Notes under the pieces: model-generated
Database searches by the model: none
What the model was told of the DNA's origin: nothing
Seen by the model: the letters and a program-made list of their open reading frames with translations, nothing else
Shown here: positions 7,775 to 16,189 of the stretch, one piece after another
Position numbering within the stretch: the stretch's first letter is position 1
Layout of the letters: every line of letters starts with the position of its first letter
Origin: Holophagae bacterium
Lineage (GTDB): Bacteria > Acidobacteriota > Holophagae > Acanthopleuribacterales > Acanthopleuribacteraceae
Reading direction: 5' to 3'
NCBI GenBank assembly: GCA_030429565.1
Contig: JAUIFE010000001.1
Location: 248,001-312,000, forward strand
DNA length: 64,000 bases
Program-made: the position numbers and the translations under genes

Positions 7775-9111
7775 CCCCAACCGCCCCGCGTTTATTGGTT
7801 GTCGACGATGATCCTGGCTTTTTGCGTTTGCTCAGCTTGCGCTTACAAGGCGAAGGCTATCAGGTTGATACGGCAAGCCACGGACGTGACGCGCTGGCCG
7901 CCTTTAAGCGCGATACGCCTGATTTGGTGGTGACCGACCTGCGCATGGACGAAATGGACGGCATGACTTTGCTGGGCGAAATCCAAAAACTGGCGCCTGG
8001 CGTACCGGTCATTATGCTCACCGCTCACGGCACCATTCCCGATGCGGTTAAAGCGACCCGTCAAGGGGTTTACAGCTTCCTGACGAAACCCATCGACAAC
8101 CAGAAATTACGCCGTGACATTCAAGAAGCGCTGGCCTTCTCCGGCCGTGCCCGCCACCACGAAGGCGACATCATCCTGACCCGCAACGCCAAGATGCGCG
8201 AACTATTGGCGCAGGCACGCCAAGTGGCGCAGAGTGACGTCAACGTTTTGGTTCAAGGTCAAAGCGGGACCGGCAAAGAACTGCTGGCACGCACCATCCA
8301 CCAAGCAGCCGCCCAGCGCAAGGGCCCCTTTGTGGCGCTTAACTGCGGCGCGGTTCCGGAAAACCTGTTGGAATCGGAACTGTTCGGTCATGAAAAAGGT
8401 GCGTTCACCGGTGCGGTCGGCCGCAAGGTCGGCTTGTTCCAAGCAGCCGACGGCGGCACCTTGTTTCTCGACGAAATTGGCGACATGCCGATGGCGCTCC
8501 AAGTCAAACTTCTGCGCGTGTTGCAGGAACGCCAAGTGCGCCCGCTCGGCAGTACGCGCGACCTGACCGTTGATGTACGGGTTATCTCGGCAACCCACCG
8601 CGATCTCGAAAAAGCGATTGAGAAAGAACGGTTCCGCGAAGATTTATTCTACCGACTCAACGTCGTCAATCTCAGCTTACCGCCCCTAGAGGAACGCCGC
8701 GAAGATATTACGCTTTTGGCCAACCACTTTCTCCAGAAGGCGGTGGAACGAACCGGTAAAGACGTTACGGGGTTTGCCCCCGAAGCACTTACGGCCCTGT
8801 CGACGGCGGCCTGGCCGGGAAACGTACGCCAACTCGAGAACGTGGTCGAACGGGCGGTGGCACTTACCTCGGCGCCGCTCATCGCTTCGGCCCTCATCGA
8901 CCAAGCCCTGCGCGACAAATCAAACCAGTTACCAACCTTCGCGGAAGCCAAACAACAATTCGAGCAGGAATACCTCGCCCAGCTCCTTCAAATTACCAAC
9001 GGCAACGTGTCGCAGGCCGCAAAACTGGCCAAACGCAACCGCACTGATTTCTACAAGCTACTAGCTAAACACCAGTTAGATCACACCCAGTTTCAACAAG
9101 AACAAAATTAG
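7771..9111 (+). CDS. glrR: Sigma-54-dependent response regulator GlrR/QseF-like
   Basis: A 446-residue bacterial enhancer-binding protein. The receiver (about 5-120) starts RLLVVDDDPGFLRLL and has phospho-acceptor Asp56 in LVVTDLRMDEMDG and the switch lysine in FLTKP. The AAA+ domain has Walker A GQSGTGKE (163-170), the sigma-54 contact loop GAFTGA (210-215), Walker B GGTLFLDEIGDM and an arginine-finger region. The C-terminal Fis-type helix-turn-helix (NGNVSQAAKLAKRNRTDFYK) binds enhancer DNA. The start overlaps the lipoprotein gene by 4 bp. It should activate -24/-12 promoters once phosphorylated by the adjacent kinase. A candidate target is at 27.7-27.9 kb in this window (inference). Confidence 0.93.
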   Translation: MTPTAPRLLVVDDDPGFLRLLSLRLQGEGYQVDTASHGRDALAAFKRDTPDLVVTDLRMDEMDGMTLLGEIQKLAPGVPVIMLTAHGTIPDAVKATRQGVYSFLTKPIDNQKLRRDIQEALAFSGRARHHEGDIILTRNAKMRELLAQARQVAQSDVNVLVQGQSGTGKELLARTIHQAAAQRKGPFVALNCGAVPENLLESELFGHEKGAFTGAVGRKVGLFQAADGGTLFLDEIGDMPMALQVKLLRVLQERQVRPLGSTRDLTVDVRVISATHRDLEKAIEKERFREDLFYRLNVVNLSLPPLEERREDITLLANHFLQKAVERTGKDVTGFAPEALTALSTAAWPGNVRQLENVVERAVALTSAPLIASALIDQALRDKSNQLPTFAEAKQQFEQEYLAQLLQITNGNVSQAAKLAKRNRTDFYKLLAKHQLDHTQFQQEQN

Positions 9112-9115
9112 ACGC

Positions 9116-9155
9116 AAAAAAAAGCGGCACCGCCTGGGGTATCAGACGGTGCCGA
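9116..9155 (-). terminator. Intrinsic terminator for the EF-hand cluster
   Basis: An 8-bp stem (CGGCACCG 9126-9133 with CGGTGCCG 9148-9155) is followed, on the minus strand, by a run of Ts (A-run 9116-9124 on plus). It lies 145 bp past the last EF-hand stop and just after the convergent glrR stop. On the plus strand no T-run follows the stem, so it serves the minus strand. Confidence 0.75.
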
Positions 9156-9299
9156 ACGTGGGGATGTCAGCGCGCGGGGATCGTGCACCGGCCATGCGTT
9201 AACCGGCACAAACGCGCCACCGACGTGGATCAATTGATGAGACACGCAGCGTCATTCCAATCATGAGACGCGGCATTGGGCCCCTTTTGGGGTGTCTGC

Positions 9300-9521
9300 T
9301 TATTGGGCAAAGCCTTTGAACTCTTCGGGTGAGAGTTGGCCGTCTTCGTCGGCGTCGAGCTTCTTGAACTGCTCTTTTAAGGCTTCGTAGCTGTCGGCTT
9401 CGGCGACAGAGATGTAACCGTTCTCGTCGGCGTCGACGGATTCAAAGGTCAACTCGGATGCTTGCGCGACAAAAGCAACGGACAAAGCACATACGGCAAA
9501 GGTCTTCAAAAACTGTTTCAT
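9300..9521 (-). CDS. Secreted EF-hand protein, array copy 1
   Basis: A 73-residue protein: Sec signal peptide MKQFLKTFAVCALSVAFVAQA (cleavage after about residue 21), then two 12-residue EF-hand loops. Loop 1 (30-41) is DADENGYISVAE and loop 2 (56-67) is DADEDGQLSPEE. Both have the canonical calcium ligands at positions 1, 3, 5 and 12 and glycine at 6. A pair of EF-hands should fold as one periplasmic or secreted calcium-binding domain of about 52 residues, calmodulin-lobe-like in size. AGGAGG lies 6 nt before the ATG. This is the most downstream of five similar genes on the minus strand, and a terminator follows at 9116-9155. Partner and role are unknown. Confidence 0.9.
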   Translation of the reverse strand: MKQFLKTFAVCALSVAFVAQASELTFESVDADENGYISVAEADSYEALKEQFKKLDADEDGQLSPEEFKGFAQ

Positions 9522-9546
9522 AAACTTCCTCCTAAGGAAATCGTGG

Positions 9547-9563
9547 TGGCGCCAAGCAGGCGC
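9547..9563. other. Hairpin in the leader of EF-hand copy 1
   Basis: A perfect inverted repeat GGCGCC-AAGCA-GGCGCC about 25 bp upstream of the copy 1 start. It could be an mRNA leader structure or an attenuation element. Function is not evident. Confidence 0.35.
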
Positions 9564-9727
9564 CGATCATCTTTTGCTCGCTCGGTCTTTAACAAATGAC
9601 CCGGAGCTTACCGTGTGGCTTCACCTTTTTTATAAAAGGGATGAAATCACATCAAACGTCGGTGAAGCGGGACGGGGCGCTGCAAAAAACCACCGTTGGC
9701 GGGGACGCCCGGTCAGCGGACAAAACC

Positions 9728-9949
9728 CTACTGGGCAAAGCCTTCGAACTCTTCGGGTGAGAGTTGGCCGTCTTCATCGGCGTCGAGCTTTTTGAACTGC
9801 TCTTTTAAGGCTTCGTAGCTGTCGGCTTCAGCAACGGAGATGTAGCCGTTATCGTCGGCATCGACAGTGTCAAAGGTCAATTCGGACGCTTGCGCAACGA
9901 ACGCAACAGACAGGGCACACACTGCAAAGATCTTTAAAAACTGCTTCAT
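9728..9949 (-). CDS. Secreted EF-hand protein, array copy 2
   Basis: A 73-residue secreted protein with signal peptide MKQFLKIFAVCALSVAFVAQA and two EF-hand loops, DADDNGYISVAE and DADEDGQLSPEE. The start at 9949 is set by an AGGAGG box 6 nt upstream; a longer frame to 10027 would put non-signal sequence in front of a good signal peptide. The C-terminus (EEFEGFAQ) differs slightly from its neighbours. From residue 61 back to the start, and through its leader, the DNA is identical to copy 3, showing very recent duplication or gene conversion. About 205 bp separate it from copy 1. Confidence 0.9.
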   Translation of the reverse strand: MKQFLKIFAVCALSVAFVAQASELTFDTVDADDNGYISVAEADSYEALKEQFKKLDADEDGQLSPEEFEGFAQ

Positions 9950-10580
9950 GAAATTCCTCCTAAGGAACGTCGTCGTGGTGCACGTGTGGCAGGCACCGGT
10001 AGAGATGATAGGTGACACAAAGGCCACAAAACGGCCTCACCTCGTCGATAAAAGATATGGATAATACGGTGAGGCGGGCGGGGCGGCGGCAGCTTAGACA
10101 GCCGCTTGGCGCAGCGCCCCGCTGGGTCATGAACCCTATTGCGCGAAGCCTTTAAACTCTTCTTCGGAGAGCCGGCCGTCTTCATCGGCGTCGAGCTTTT
10201 TGAACTGCTCTTTTAAGGCTTCGTAGCTGTCGGCTTCAGCAACGGAGATGTAGCCGTTATCGTCGGCATCGACAGTGTCAAAGGTCAATTCGGACGCTTG
10301 CGCAACGAACGCAACAGACAGGGCACACACTGCAAAGATCTTTAAAAACTGCTTCATGAAATTCCTCCTAAGGAACGTCGTCGTGGTGCACGTGTGGCAG
10401 GCACCGGTAGAGATGATAGGTGACACAAAGGCCACAAAACGGCCTCACCTCGTCGATAAAAGATATGGATAATACGGTGAGGCGGGCGGGGCGGCGGCAG
10501 CTTAGACAGCCGCTTGGCGCAGCGCCCCGCTGGGTCATGAACCCTATTGCGCGAAGCCTTTAAACTCTTCTTCGGAGAGC
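9766..10580. repeat. Perfect 408-bp tandem duplication
   Basis: Bases 9766-10172 and 10174-10580 read identically over 407 bp, with a 408-bp offset. Each unit holds most of one EF-hand gene, its AGGAGG box and the entire leader, plus the 3' end of the next gene upstream. The flanking genes (copies 1, 4, 5) keep the same roughly 410-bp spacing (offsets 428, 408, 408, 414) but have diverged, so the array has grown by repeated unequal exchange, most recently here. Confidence 0.92.
10136..10357 (-). CDS. Secreted EF-hand protein, array copy 3
   Basis: A 73-residue secreted protein. The signal peptide and loop 1 (DADDNGYISVAE) are identical to copy 2, but the end differs (DADEDGRLSEEEFKGFAQ). The start is fixed by AGGAGG 6 nt upstream of 10357. 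The 5' three-quarters are DNA-identical to copy 2, whereas the 3' end matches copy 4 in its final bases, as expected if the duplication junction falls inside the gene at loop 2. Both loops keep the calcium ligands, so there is no sign of decay. Confidence 0.9.
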   Translation of the reverse strand: MKQFLKIFAVCALSVAFVAQASELTFDTVDADDNGYISVAEADSYEALKEQFKKLDADEDGRLSEEEFKGFAQ

Positions 10581-10765
10581 TGACCGTCTTCGTCGGTATC
10601 GAGCTTTTTGAACTGCTCTTTCAGCGCTTCGTAGCTGTCGGCTTCAGCAACGGAAATGTAGCCGTTCTCGTCGGTGTCAACGCTCTCGAAGGTCAATTCA
10701 GACGCTTGAGCAATAAAAGCAACGGACAAAGCACATACGGCAAAGGTCTTCAGAAACTGTTTCAT
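10544..10765 (-). CDS. Secreted EF-hand protein, array copy 4
   Basis: A 73-residue secreted protein with signal peptide MKQFLKTFAVCALSVAFIAQA and EF-hand loops DTDENGYISVAE and DTDEDGQLSEEE. The start at 10765 follows AGGAGG by 6-7 nt; the open frame beyond it is leader. It differs from copies 2 and 3 by scattered substitutions, mostly conservative, which suggests an older duplicate under purifying selection. It shares its downstream spacer with copy 3. Confidence 0.9.
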   Translation of the reverse strand: MKQFLKTFAVCALSVAFIAQASELTFESVDTDENGYISVAEADSYEALKEQFKKLDTDEDGQLSEEEFKGFAQ

Positions 10766-10957
10766 CGGTTTCCTCCTAAGGAAAATTGATTGCGCGAGCT
10801 TCATTCAATTGGCGCGCAGGGGTTGATGGGTCACGGCAGGTAAAAACACCGTCACAGGCCGATAATGGATGAAATGCAACAAGGCGGCGGCATGCTGGGT
10901 GCGCGGGGCAACGACCTCAAAGGTCCCGAAGGCCGACCCCGTGGGCTTCAAACAACC

Positions 10958-11179
10958 TTAGTTGGCGAAGCTTTTGAACTCTTCAGCAGAGAGCTGACCG
11001 TCTTCATCGATATCGAGCTTCTTAAACTGCTCTTTCAACGCCTCATGGCTGTCGGCTTCAGTCATAGAGATAAAGCCGTCTTTGTCGGTGTCAACGCTTT
11101 CAAAGGTCAACTCGGTTGCTTGTGCAAAACAAGCAGCAGTCAAAGCACACAGGGTCAGGGTTTTCAAAATCGATTTCAT
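10958..11179 (-). CDS. Secreted EF-hand protein, array copy 5 (most diverged)
   Basis: A 73-residue secreted protein. The signal peptide MKSILKTLTLCALTAACFAQA is clearly related to the others but the most different. The EF-hand loops are DTDKDGFISMTE and DIDEDGQLSAEE, both with intact calcium ligands, and the C-terminus is EEFKSFAN. GGAGG lies 6-7 nt upstream of the ATG at 11179. As the first gene on the minus strand it probably carries the main promoter, in the A+T-rich stretch above 11180. It may be the founder of the array (inference from divergence). Confidence 0.88.
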   Translation of the reverse strand: MKSILKTLTLCALTAACFAQATELTFESVDTDKDGFISMTEADSHEALKEQFKKLDIDEDGQLSAEEFKSFAN

Positions 11180-11726
11180 AAAATTCCTCCAAATGGAAAA
11201 AGCAATTGAGTCGGTAACGAGAATCGAAAAGCCTCAGGTTGCGATTTCGAATTCGTTTTGCTGGGAAACCTCTATTCCAAGCTGCGTGCCAACCTCACAA
11301 ACACCACATTTAAAACAACTTACAGCACAAGATCCGTCACCAGACTCAAACGGGCCCAGCCATACCGCCAAAAACGCTCGATTTGGCCCGTTTTCTGTCG
11401 CAAATCGCCGACAAGCCAGCTCACACTTCAGACAAACCTATTTATTCGAACAACTTAACTTGTCGCAATTCCGCAACAACAACCGTCAAAGCCCTCGTTT
11501 TTTAAATAGTCCGCACAAAAATCACCCTTGTTTATGAAGTTAAGCGATCACCACAAATCGCCGTTAAGAGAGATACCACTCCAGCGCTACATAGTCACAC
11601 GCCAGTCCACGCCCTCTTTGGATCAACGGCCCAAATAGCCATTGGTTCGCGACCCTTCACCTTTTCTGCATGCTTGCTGGAGTGCCCCATCCGCTTTTGT
11701 TTTTTCCTTAAAAAGGAGAGAAGTTG
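11180..11726. other. A+T-richer intergenic region between divergent operons
   Basis: About 550 bp between the EF-hand array (minus) and the haem/copper operon (plus). Base composition is visibly lower in G+C than the genes around it. Short frames on both strands lack coding character. It presumably carries both promoters, but I cannot assign -35/-10 boxes with confidence. AAGGAGAG at 11713-11720 is the ribosome binding site of the next gene. Confidence 0.5.
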
Positions 11727-12737
11727 ATGCGTCTTTACAACCTCGCCCCGGCGACAGCCAAGGCGGCCGTCGTATTGCTGAGCCTTTGTCTTGGGATCGG
11801 CCTGTTCGCGCAACCGCCGATTAAAACTCCCGACCCTTTTGATATTGAATACCCTGACGATGAAGAACCCAGCGCGGAACAAGTTGCGCTCGGTAAGGTT
11901 TTGTTTTTCGACAAACGCCTTTCCGGCAAACAAAACATGTCCTGCGCTAGCTGCCATAACCCCGATCTCGGCTTTGGCGACGGGTTTACCAAAGGTGTCG
12001 GCAGCAACGGCACGATCCTCGGCCGCAATACCCCACACTTGTACAACTTGGCCTGGAACACCCTTTTCTTTTGGGACGGTCGTGCCGCGAGTTTGGAGGA
12101 ACAGGCCCTGGGACCCATCCAATCCGATGTTGAGATGAACCTCAAGCTGCCGGATCTCATTGAACGGCTGCGTGCCGTACCCTACTACCAAAAACACTTC
12201 GCCGAAGCTTATCCGGACCACCAACCGGCCGTAAGTGAGACCACGATTGGTCATGCGATTGCCTCATTCGAGCGTACCCTCATTTCCGACAACGCCCCAT
12301 TCGACCGGTTTATGGCCGGTGATACCCATGCCATGTCGGACGAAGCCCGCCGTGGCATGGCCCTCTTCCTGGGAAAAGCTCGGTGTATTAACTGCCACAA
12401 CGGTCCCAATTTCACCGACAACGGTTTCCACAACATCGGGGTGTCCAAAGGTGACGACCTGGGTCGCGCCGCCATTCAAAAGGGGGCCACCACCGAACGA
12501 GCCTTTAAAACACCGGGATTACGCAACGTTCTGCTAACCGGACCCTACATGCACGACGGCTCAATCGGCTCGCTCGAAGCCGTCGTGCGCCATTACATCG
12601 ACGCACCGAAACAAAGTGGAACGCTCTCCCCGCAAATGGAAAAAATTGAGCTCAGCCATTTGGAAATTCTCGACTTGGTTGCCTTTATGGGCGCCCTCAC
12701 CGATCCGATTGAGGTCACCCCTCCCAAGGTTCCTTGA
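11727..12737 (+). CDS. Di-haem cytochrome c peroxidase, CcpA/MauG family
   Basis: A 336-residue periplasmic protein with a signal peptide (MRLYNLAPATAKAAVVLLSL, about 1-29). It has two c-type haem sites, CASCH at 73-77 and CINCH at 220-224. The family segments GLGFGDG-like (DLGFGDGFTKG), FWDGRAASLEEQALGPI and GLRNVLLTGPYMHDGSIGSLEAVV fit bacterial di-haem peroxidases and MauG-like oxidases. These reduce hydrogen peroxide with electrons from small cytochromes or copper proteins, or carry out long-range oxidation of a partner. The ATG at 11727 follows AAGGAGAG by about 6 nt; a TTG three bases earlier is less likely. The next gene, a cupredoxin 32 bp downstream, is a plausible electron partner. 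Confidence 0.92.
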   Translation: MRLYNLAPATAKAAVVLLSLCLGIGLFAQPPIKTPDPFDIEYPDDEEPSAEQVALGKVLFFDKRLSGKQNMSCASCHNPDLGFGDGFTKGVGSNGTILGRNTPHLYNLAWNTLFFWDGRAASLEEQALGPIQSDVEMNLKLPDLIERLRAVPYYQKHFAEAYPDHQPAVSETTIGHAIASFERTLISDNAPFDRFMAGDTHAMSDEARRGMALFLGKARCINCHNGPNFTDNGFHNIGVSKGDDLGRAAIQKGATTERAFKTPGLRNVLLTGPYMHDGSIGSLEAVVRHYIDAPKQSGTLSPQMEKIELSHLEILDLVAFMGALTDPIEVTPPKVP

Positions 12738-12769
12738 ACTTAAGCCCGCATAAATAAGGAGTTCCGCTC

Positions 12770-13411
12770 ATGGTTTTCAATGCATTTCGGCGCCGGCTGC
12801 TCCTCGGCTGCGCTTTTTTCCTCGGCTTGTTGACCCCCATTGCCGCCGGTGAAATTTCGGGTACGCTCTCTTTTGAGAAGAAACCGCCCTCGGTCGGCTT
12901 GGCTTACATGGCCGATGATCACGGATTAAGTAAAAGTGACAATCCCAAACTGGACCAAAAAGACCAGCAGTTCATCCAGCCCATGGTTGTGGCGCCGGTT
13001 GGCGCCAAAATCAGTTTCGTGAACTCGGACAACACCGACCACAACGTGTATGCCGCGGATGCCGACGCCGGCGCGGATTTCGATATTGGTCTGGCGTCGC
13101 CTGGCAGCGAAATCGAACAAGAAGTCACCTGGCAGGACGACATGGTCATTAAGGTTGGCTGTAAAATCCACCCCAAAATGCGCGCTTACGTCGCCTCCGT
13201 CGATAGCCGCTACCACCAAGTGATCGAGTTCGACCGCACTCAAAAAACACACAACTTTCGCCTTGAAGTCCCCGCCTCTGTTTCCGTCTTCCGTTTGTGG
13301 TTACCCAACTACGAGCCGGTCGAAATAAAAATAGAAGCCGGTAAAGAGGCCACCGCACAGTTGATCAAGAAGGGCAAAATTTACGGCAGCATAACCCTCA
13401 AACGCAATTAA
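12770..13411 (+). CDS. Cupredoxin-like periplasmic copper protein
   Basis: A 213-residue protein with a signal peptide (about 1-27) and a plastocyanin-like fold. The likely type 1 copper ligands are visible: His91 in NTDHNVYA and Cys131, His134 and Met137 in GCKIHPKMRAYV. The C-terminal part (about 150-213) looks like a separate beta domain. Related plastocyanin-like proteins are often called methylamine-utilisation proteins and occur beside MauG-type peroxidases. It is expected to shuttle single electrons in the periplasm, probably to or from the upstream di-haem protein (inference). AAGGAG lies 8 nt before the ATG, and the next gene starts 11 bp after the stop. Confidence 0.85.
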   Translation: MVFNAFRRRLLLGCAFFLGLLTPIAAGEISGTLSFEKKPPSVGLAYMADDHGLSKSDNPKLDQKDQQFIQPMVVAPVGAKISFVNSDNTDHNVYAADADAGADFDIGLASPGSEIEQEVTWQDDMVIKVGCKIHPKMRAYVASVDSRYHQVIEFDRTQKTHNFRLEVPASVSVFRLWLPNYEPVEIKIEAGKEATAQLIKKGKIYGSITLKRN

Positions 13412-13422
13412 GCGAGGTCAAG

Positions 13423-14040
13423 ATGGCACTGAACGCCCCCGTTTCGCGATTCGGTCTCTGTGTGGCGCCACTGCTGTGGCTGGCGCTGTCGGCCGCCGGC
13501 CCGCCCCAAACCACGCCACCACCGTCCGGTGGTTTAATCACCAGCAAAACCAGTCCCTTTGCGGCACCCAAGGATCCCAACTTGCACAAGCTGCTCGCCG
13601 ACTATCGCGCCCAGTGGCCGCGTTTAACCGGCCTGCAGTACTCCGGCATGCACTGGGGCCAAAGCGTCATTATCTTCGTGAACCAACACAGGGATATCTA
13701 TCGGCGCAATCATCTCACCTATTTGCAAGAGTTTGAGGAAGCCGACGAGGATGAGACTTATGAGTACACGCCTTACCCGGTCGGCACCATCTTCGTTAAA
13801 GAAAACTTTCTGGTTCAAGTGGACGCAAAAGCGCAAGCCCTGACCCTTGCGATCATGATCAAACGCGAACCTGGATATGATCCCGAGCTGGGCGATTGGG
13901 AATTCGTGCAAATCGGTCACGACGGCCAAACCATTGTCCAAGGCGCCTCCTCCAAAGAGCCCGCCGTGGCGAACCTCTGCGGCACCTGCCACAAGAATCT
14001 CGCTGATCGCGACTATATCTTCCACACAGCCGGACCTTAA
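13423..14040 (+). CDS. Cytochrome P460-type c-haem protein
   Basis: A 205-residue exported protein with signal peptide MALNAPVSRFGLCVAPLLWL. The P460 domain (about 55-200) contains YPVGTIFVKENF, the segment MIKREPGYDPELGDWEF and a C-terminal haem site CGTCH at 186-190 followed by RDYIFH. P460 proteins of methanotrophs and ammonia oxidisers oxidise hydroxylamine or bind NO through a cross-linked haem; many family members have no known substrate. I cannot identify the cross-linking lysine with certainty. It is third in the operon with the di-haem peroxidase and cupredoxin, with GAGG before its start. Confidence 0.82.
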   Translation: MALNAPVSRFGLCVAPLLWLALSAAGPPQTTPPPSGGLITSKTSPFAAPKDPNLHKLLADYRAQWPRLTGLQYSGMHWGQSVIIFVNQHRDIYRRNHLTYLQEFEEADEDETYEYTPYPVGTIFVKENFLVQVDAKAQALTLAIMIKREPGYDPELGDWEFVQIGHDGQTIVQGASSKEPAVANLCGTCHKNLADRDYIFHTAGP

Positions 14041-14090
14041 TCGCAGAGTTCGGCTTGTTCTGCTAGCTATATCTCGTTGGAGTTCACACC

Positions 14091-15863
14091 ATGCTGCGTT
14101 GGATTACCGCCATTAAAGTCCGCGAGCGTTTACTTATCCTCGGCCTCGGTGTCGTTGTCGCATTCACCGCGCTAAACCTGTACCAGTTCCGCGACTTTCG
14201 CTTGGCCCAACAGACGGTCGACGACCTTTACGCCCGTAATTTCGCCACCACGGTCGCGATCAAAGATACCCATTATGCGGTCAGTCAGATCACCACGGCT
14301 TCAATAGCCCTGGCTTCTGAAGCGATTCTGTTCGACGACGGCAAACAGAAAATTTTGCGCAACACACGTGGCGACGGTTTGGTCATCGGTCTCTATGGGG
14401 CCTGGCGCAATTGGAACGAACACTACCACGACACCCATTTTACCTTCTCCGTTGAGATCGCCGGTGAAACACAGGAAATCGAAGAAACCGTCCTCGTCGA
14501 ACAACTCAAGCAACAGGTCGGCCGATTCATTACCCTGCTCAAAGAATTGGAAACCGCAATTGAGGAAACAGACGAAGACGATTTTGAAGCAAGTGACATC
14601 AGTCCGATCACCAACCAAATGGCGTATCTGGGTGTCGAACTCAATCAGACCCTGGCGCAGGCGGTGATGTTGGAAACCGCCAAAATCAAAAAAATTCAAG
14701 CGGACTTCAAAGCAACGCTGGCCGAGGACCAGCGCTTGGTTTTTTGGATTATGATTGCGGTTTCCATTTTCGCTGTCTTCGCCATGTTGGTGCTCGCTAA
14801 AACCATTTCTTCTCCGCTACAACAATTACAGTCGGCGCTTGCCGCCTTTTTAGAAACCGGCGACCTCAATCAGAAAATCAATATCCATCAGCAAGATGAA
14901 ATCGGCGACCTCGCCAACCATTTCAACGAATTCATTGAGAAATTGGCGCGCATCATCCGCAACGTTAAAGAAAATGCTCAGGTCTTACTGGACGCCTCGG
15001 GTCACCTCAGCACAGCGGCCGACACCATGAACGACGAAACACAACTCGCGGCCCAACAAGTGCACGGAATTGCCGGTGTGATTGGTGAAATGAACGACCA
15101 CGTAGAACAGGCACGAACCGGCACGGTGGACGTTCGAGAGAATACGCTGGCACTTACGGCCGCCATTGACAAAATGGGCGGCGCCATGAATCAAATCCAC
15201 CAAATCACGGCGCAAGCGTCCAATATTAGCGCCGAGGCGGTAACCAAACTGACAACAGCCAACCAGCAGATTTCGCAACTCGAACAAACATCGCAGCAAG
15301 TCGTTCGCATTGTGTCAACCATCGAACACATTGCCGATAACTGCAAAATGTTAGCACTGAACGCCGGCATCGAAGCGGTCAGGGTCGGCGAAGCCGGCAA
15401 GGGCTTTATCGTCGTCGCCAATGAAGTGAAAAACCTTAGCAAACAGACTTCAGACGAGGTCGCAGTGGTGTCCGAGCACATCCAGTCGATGGTCGACGCC
15501 ACCAACCACACACGAAAAGCGGCGCAGAGCGTCAGTCAAACCATCCAAACGCTTTCCAAGAATAACCAAACCATTGCTCAAGAAGTCAGCCGCCACCTTG
15601 ACCAAACCCAACAAATCATGCGGACCTCTCAATTGAACGCGGGCTCACTGAGCACCGTCACGGAACGCGTGGCCCAAACCACCACGCTGTTCCGCAAGGT
15701 GGCTGATGACCGCGGTGGCCACGAAGCCAACATCACCAAGCTGCTGCAAAAGGTGGACGCTGTGTCGGGCCAAGTCACCATCGTGCGCGACGACGCCAAA
15801 CAACTTTACAACTTGGCCCAGAAGCTAGATGCATTGGTTGCGGACTTCCATGTCAGCAACTAG
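14091..15863 (+). CDS. Methyl-accepting chemotaxis protein (4-helix-type sensor)
   Basis: A 590-residue inner-membrane chemoreceptor. TM1 is at about 12-30, followed by a helical acidic periplasmic sensor (about 31-215). TM2 ([21 protein letters not shown]) is at about 215-236, then HAMP ([14 protein letters not shown] through FNEFIEKL) and a long signalling coiled coil. The hairpin tip is present but divergent: [20 protein letters not shown] replaces the usual LALNAAIEAARAGE.GRGF. It follows the P460 gene by 50 bp on the same strand, so it may be co-transcribed and could monitor redox state or the substrate of those periplasmic proteins (inference). No cheW, cheA or cheB gene is in the window. 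Confidence 0.9.
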   Translation: MLRWITAIKVRERLLILGLGVVVAFTALNLYQFRDFRLAQQTVDDLYARNFATTVAIKDTHYAVSQITTASIALASEAILFDDGKQKILRNTRGDGLVIGLYGAWRNWNEHYHDTHFTFSVEIAGETQEIEETVLVEQLKQQVGRFITLLKELETAIEETDEDDFEASDISPITNQMAYLGVELNQTLAQAVMLETAKIKKIQADFKATLAEDQRLVFWIMIAVSIFAVFAMLVLAKTISSPLQQLQSALAAFLETGDLNQKINIHQQDEIGDLANHFNEFIEKLARIIRNVKENAQVLLDASGHLSTAADTMNDETQLAAQQVHGIAGVIGEMNDHVEQARTGTVDVRENTLALTAAIDKMGGAMNQIHQITAQASNISAEAVTKLTTANQQISQLEQTSQQVVRIVSTIEHIADNCKMLALNAGIEAVRVGEAGKGFIVVANEVKNLSKQTSDEVAVVSEHIQSMVDATNHTRKAAQSVSQTIQTLSKNNQTIAQEVSRHLDQTQQIMRTSQLNAGSLSTVTERVAQTTTLFRKVADDRGGHEANITKLLQKVDAVSGQVTIVRDDAKQLYNLAQKLDALVADFHVSN

Positions 15864-15885
15864 CAAAAGTCCCCAAACGAGAAGG

Positions 15886-15906
15886 GAGGCGGGCGTTTCG
15901 CCTCTT
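15886..15906 (+). terminator. Possible terminator after the chemoreceptor gene
   Basis: Hairpin GAGGCG (15886-15891) with CGCCTC (15899-15904) and a short TTGGTT tail, 22 bp past the stop. The weak T-run makes it uncertain. The remaining 280 bp before the convergent kinase gene (to 16189) contain nothing I recognise. Confidence 0.4.
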
Positions 15907-16189
15907 GGTTCATGAGATCCGTCCAACGAAAGAAGCCGTTCGGCCACGGCCTCGCCTGAGCAGCGCCTTGCTAAAAGTACGCGCTTGAGCCAGGAGGCGT
16001 CGAATGCCGACCAGCGTCCGACAGGGTGGGCCGTCCCGTACGTCTGTGCCGGCCCTTGGACCGCGACCCGCTCGGAAAAACCGGAGCACGGCATGATTTC
16101 AGCCGGCCCTCGCCTGGGTTCGCGTTGCAAGAAGCGCATTTTGGGCAAGGTTTGATCACCAGCCTCGCCACCCGGAGCGAAACGGGATG

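Noticed and set aside
9300..11179. CRISPR-like regular repeats
   Set aside because: The period is about 410 bp and each unit is a protein gene with signal peptide and EF-hands. There are no short repeats with unique spacers.
11595..12254. Minus-strand frame of 219 codons opposite the di-haem peroxidase
   Set aside because: The plus strand encodes an unmistakable c-type peroxidase; the reverse frame has no motif or start signal.
15907..16189. Further copy of the dispersed repeat, or a small gene, after the chemoreceptor
   Set aside because: Comparison by eye with 1053-1204 shows no shared blocks, and short frames lack starts or domains.
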